Assembly (NCBI GenBank): GCA_964469455.1 | Contig: CAYXZX010000165.1 | Location: 1 to 5,877 of the forward strand | From: Fen-999 sp964469455 | GTDB lineage: Bacteria > Pseudomonadota > Gammaproteobacteria > Burkholderiales > Rhodocyclaceae | DNA length: 5,877 nucleotides | Direction of reading: 5' to 3' | In this document: in pieces, positions 5,238 through 5,877 of the stretch | Numbering within the stretch: position 1 is the first letter of the stretch | How the letters are laid out: every line of letters starts with the position of its first letter | The notes under the pieces: model-generated | Told to the model about the DNA's origin: nothing | The model's input: only the letters and a program-made list of their open reading frames with translations | Databases searched by the model: none | Program-made: the position numbers and the translations under genes

Positions 5238-5877
5238 ATGAAGAAATCGTACTGGATTGCCAGCGCCCTGACCGTGGCAACACTGCCGCTGTCCATCGCA
5301 CAGGCATTTGCTCAGGAAGCTGCGCCGGCGATGACGCCGGAAGAAAAGGCTGTCGGCAAGAAGATCTACTTCGAGCGTTGTGCCGGCTGCCACGGCGTTC
5401 TGCGCAAGGGCGCGACTGGCAAGAACCTCGAACCCGCCTGGACCAAGAAGGACAAGGACGGGAAGGAAACCTCGGGCGGCACGCTCAAGCTTGGCACGGA
5501 TCGGCTGCAAAAGATCATCTCGCTCGGCACCGAAGGCGGCATGGTCAACTATGACGACATCCTGACCAAGGAAGAAATCAACATCATGGCGCGTTATATC
5601 CAGAACACGCCGGATGTGCCGCCGGAGTTCTCGCTCAAGGACATGAACGACAGCTGGAAGCTCCTCGTGCCGGTCGACCAGCGCCCGACAAAGCAGATGA
5701 GCAAGGTGAACTTGAAGAACATCTTCGCGGTCACCCTGCGCGATACCGGCGAACTGGCCCTGATCGACGGAGACACCAAGGAGATCTGGCAGATCCTGAA
5801 GACCGGCTACGCGGTGCACATCTCCCGCCTGTCGGCTTCCGGCCGATATGTCTACACCGTTGGTCGCGATGGTCTGG
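5238..5877 (+). CDS. nirS: Cytochrome cd1 nitrite reductase NirS, N-terminal part (partial, runs off window)
   Basis: NirS is the periplasmic homodimeric enzyme of denitrification that reduces nitrite to nitric oxide using haem c and haem d1. The visible 213 codons are about 37 percent of the usual length. Residues 1-25 are a Sec signal peptide: KK, a hydrophobic core, then a likely AFA-Q cleavage at 25/26. The cytochrome c domain has CAGCH (48-52) inside FERCAGCHGVLRKGATGKNL, near-identical to known NirS. M102 in EGGMVNYDD aligns with the P. aeruginosa Met88 haem c ligand. The d1 propeller starts with NIFAVTLRDTGELALIDGDT (161-180). GYAVHISRLSASGRY (190-204) supplies H194, the expected proximal d1 ligand (His182 in P. 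aeruginosa by my recall). From CXXCH to the Met, about 13 more residues are present than in P. aeruginosa (lysine-rich, near 67-80). The ATG has AGGGGG (5228-5233) only 4 bases away. No in-frame start lies closely upstream. NirS identity is well supported; the rest of the gene is not visible. Confidence 0.95.
   Translation, partial: MKKSYWIASALTVATLPLSIAQAFAQEAAPAMTPEEKAVGKKIYFERCAGCHGVLRKGATGKNLEPAWTKKDKDGKETSGGTLKLGTDRLQKIISLGTEGGMVNYDDILTKEEINIMARYIQNTPDVPPEFSLKDMNDSWKLLVPVDQRPTKQMSKVNLKNIFAVTLRDTGELALIDGDTKEIWQILKTGYAVHISRLSASGRYVYTVGRDGL

Noticed and set aside
5006..5554. Plus-strand 182-codon open frame crossing the palindrome into nirS
   Set aside because: It is out of frame with the clearly recognisable NirS, and its product runs through the inverted repeat without family features.

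Overview
The window looks like a GC-rich chromosomal segment from a denitrifying betaproteobacterium, perhaps of the Rhodocyclales type (for example Thauera, Azoarcus, Dechloromonas or Accumulibacter relatives). This rests on RdgC (a beta/gamma-proteobacterial protein), a GluRS that lacks most of the zinc-site cysteines, a tRNA-Val with a CAC anticodon, and a cytochrome cd1 nitrite reductase (NirS). Genus is inference only. I see no transposase, phage gene, CRISPR array or defence gene.

Layout. Positions 1-83 hold the last codons of lysS (lysyl-tRNA synthetase). Its stop overlaps the start of mnmC (80-1909), a fused two-domain enzyme that completes mnm5 modification of tRNA wobble U34. A strong intrinsic terminator (1971-2012) follows. 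gltX (glutamyl-tRNA synthetase) runs on the minus strand from 3422 to 2031. A 91-bp divergent gap with overlapping promoters separates gltX from a tRNA-Val(CAC) gene (3514-3588). A hairpin terminator and then rdgC (3649-4548, +) follow the tRNA closely. rdgC converges on an HU-family gene (4910-4614, -), which has its own terminator and a readable sigma70-type promoter. A 327-bp divergent intergenic region leads to nirS (5238 to the window edge, +), cut off after 213 codons.

How the genes relate. The left half is a translation-fidelity neighbourhood: LysRS, the U34 enzyme whose substrates include tRNA-Lys and tRNA-Glu, GluRS and a tRNA gene. The middle holds nucleoid and recombination proteins (RdgC, HU). 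The right end begins a denitrification locus.

The most notable structure is in the hup-nirS gap. A nearly perfect inverted repeat of about 21 bp per arm (5124-5170) carries at its centre TTGAC-N4-GTCAA, the form of an FNR/DNR/NnrR-family operator, where anaerobic or nitric-oxide control of nirS would be expected. I found no convincing new multi-gene system; the rest is well-conserved housekeeping content.
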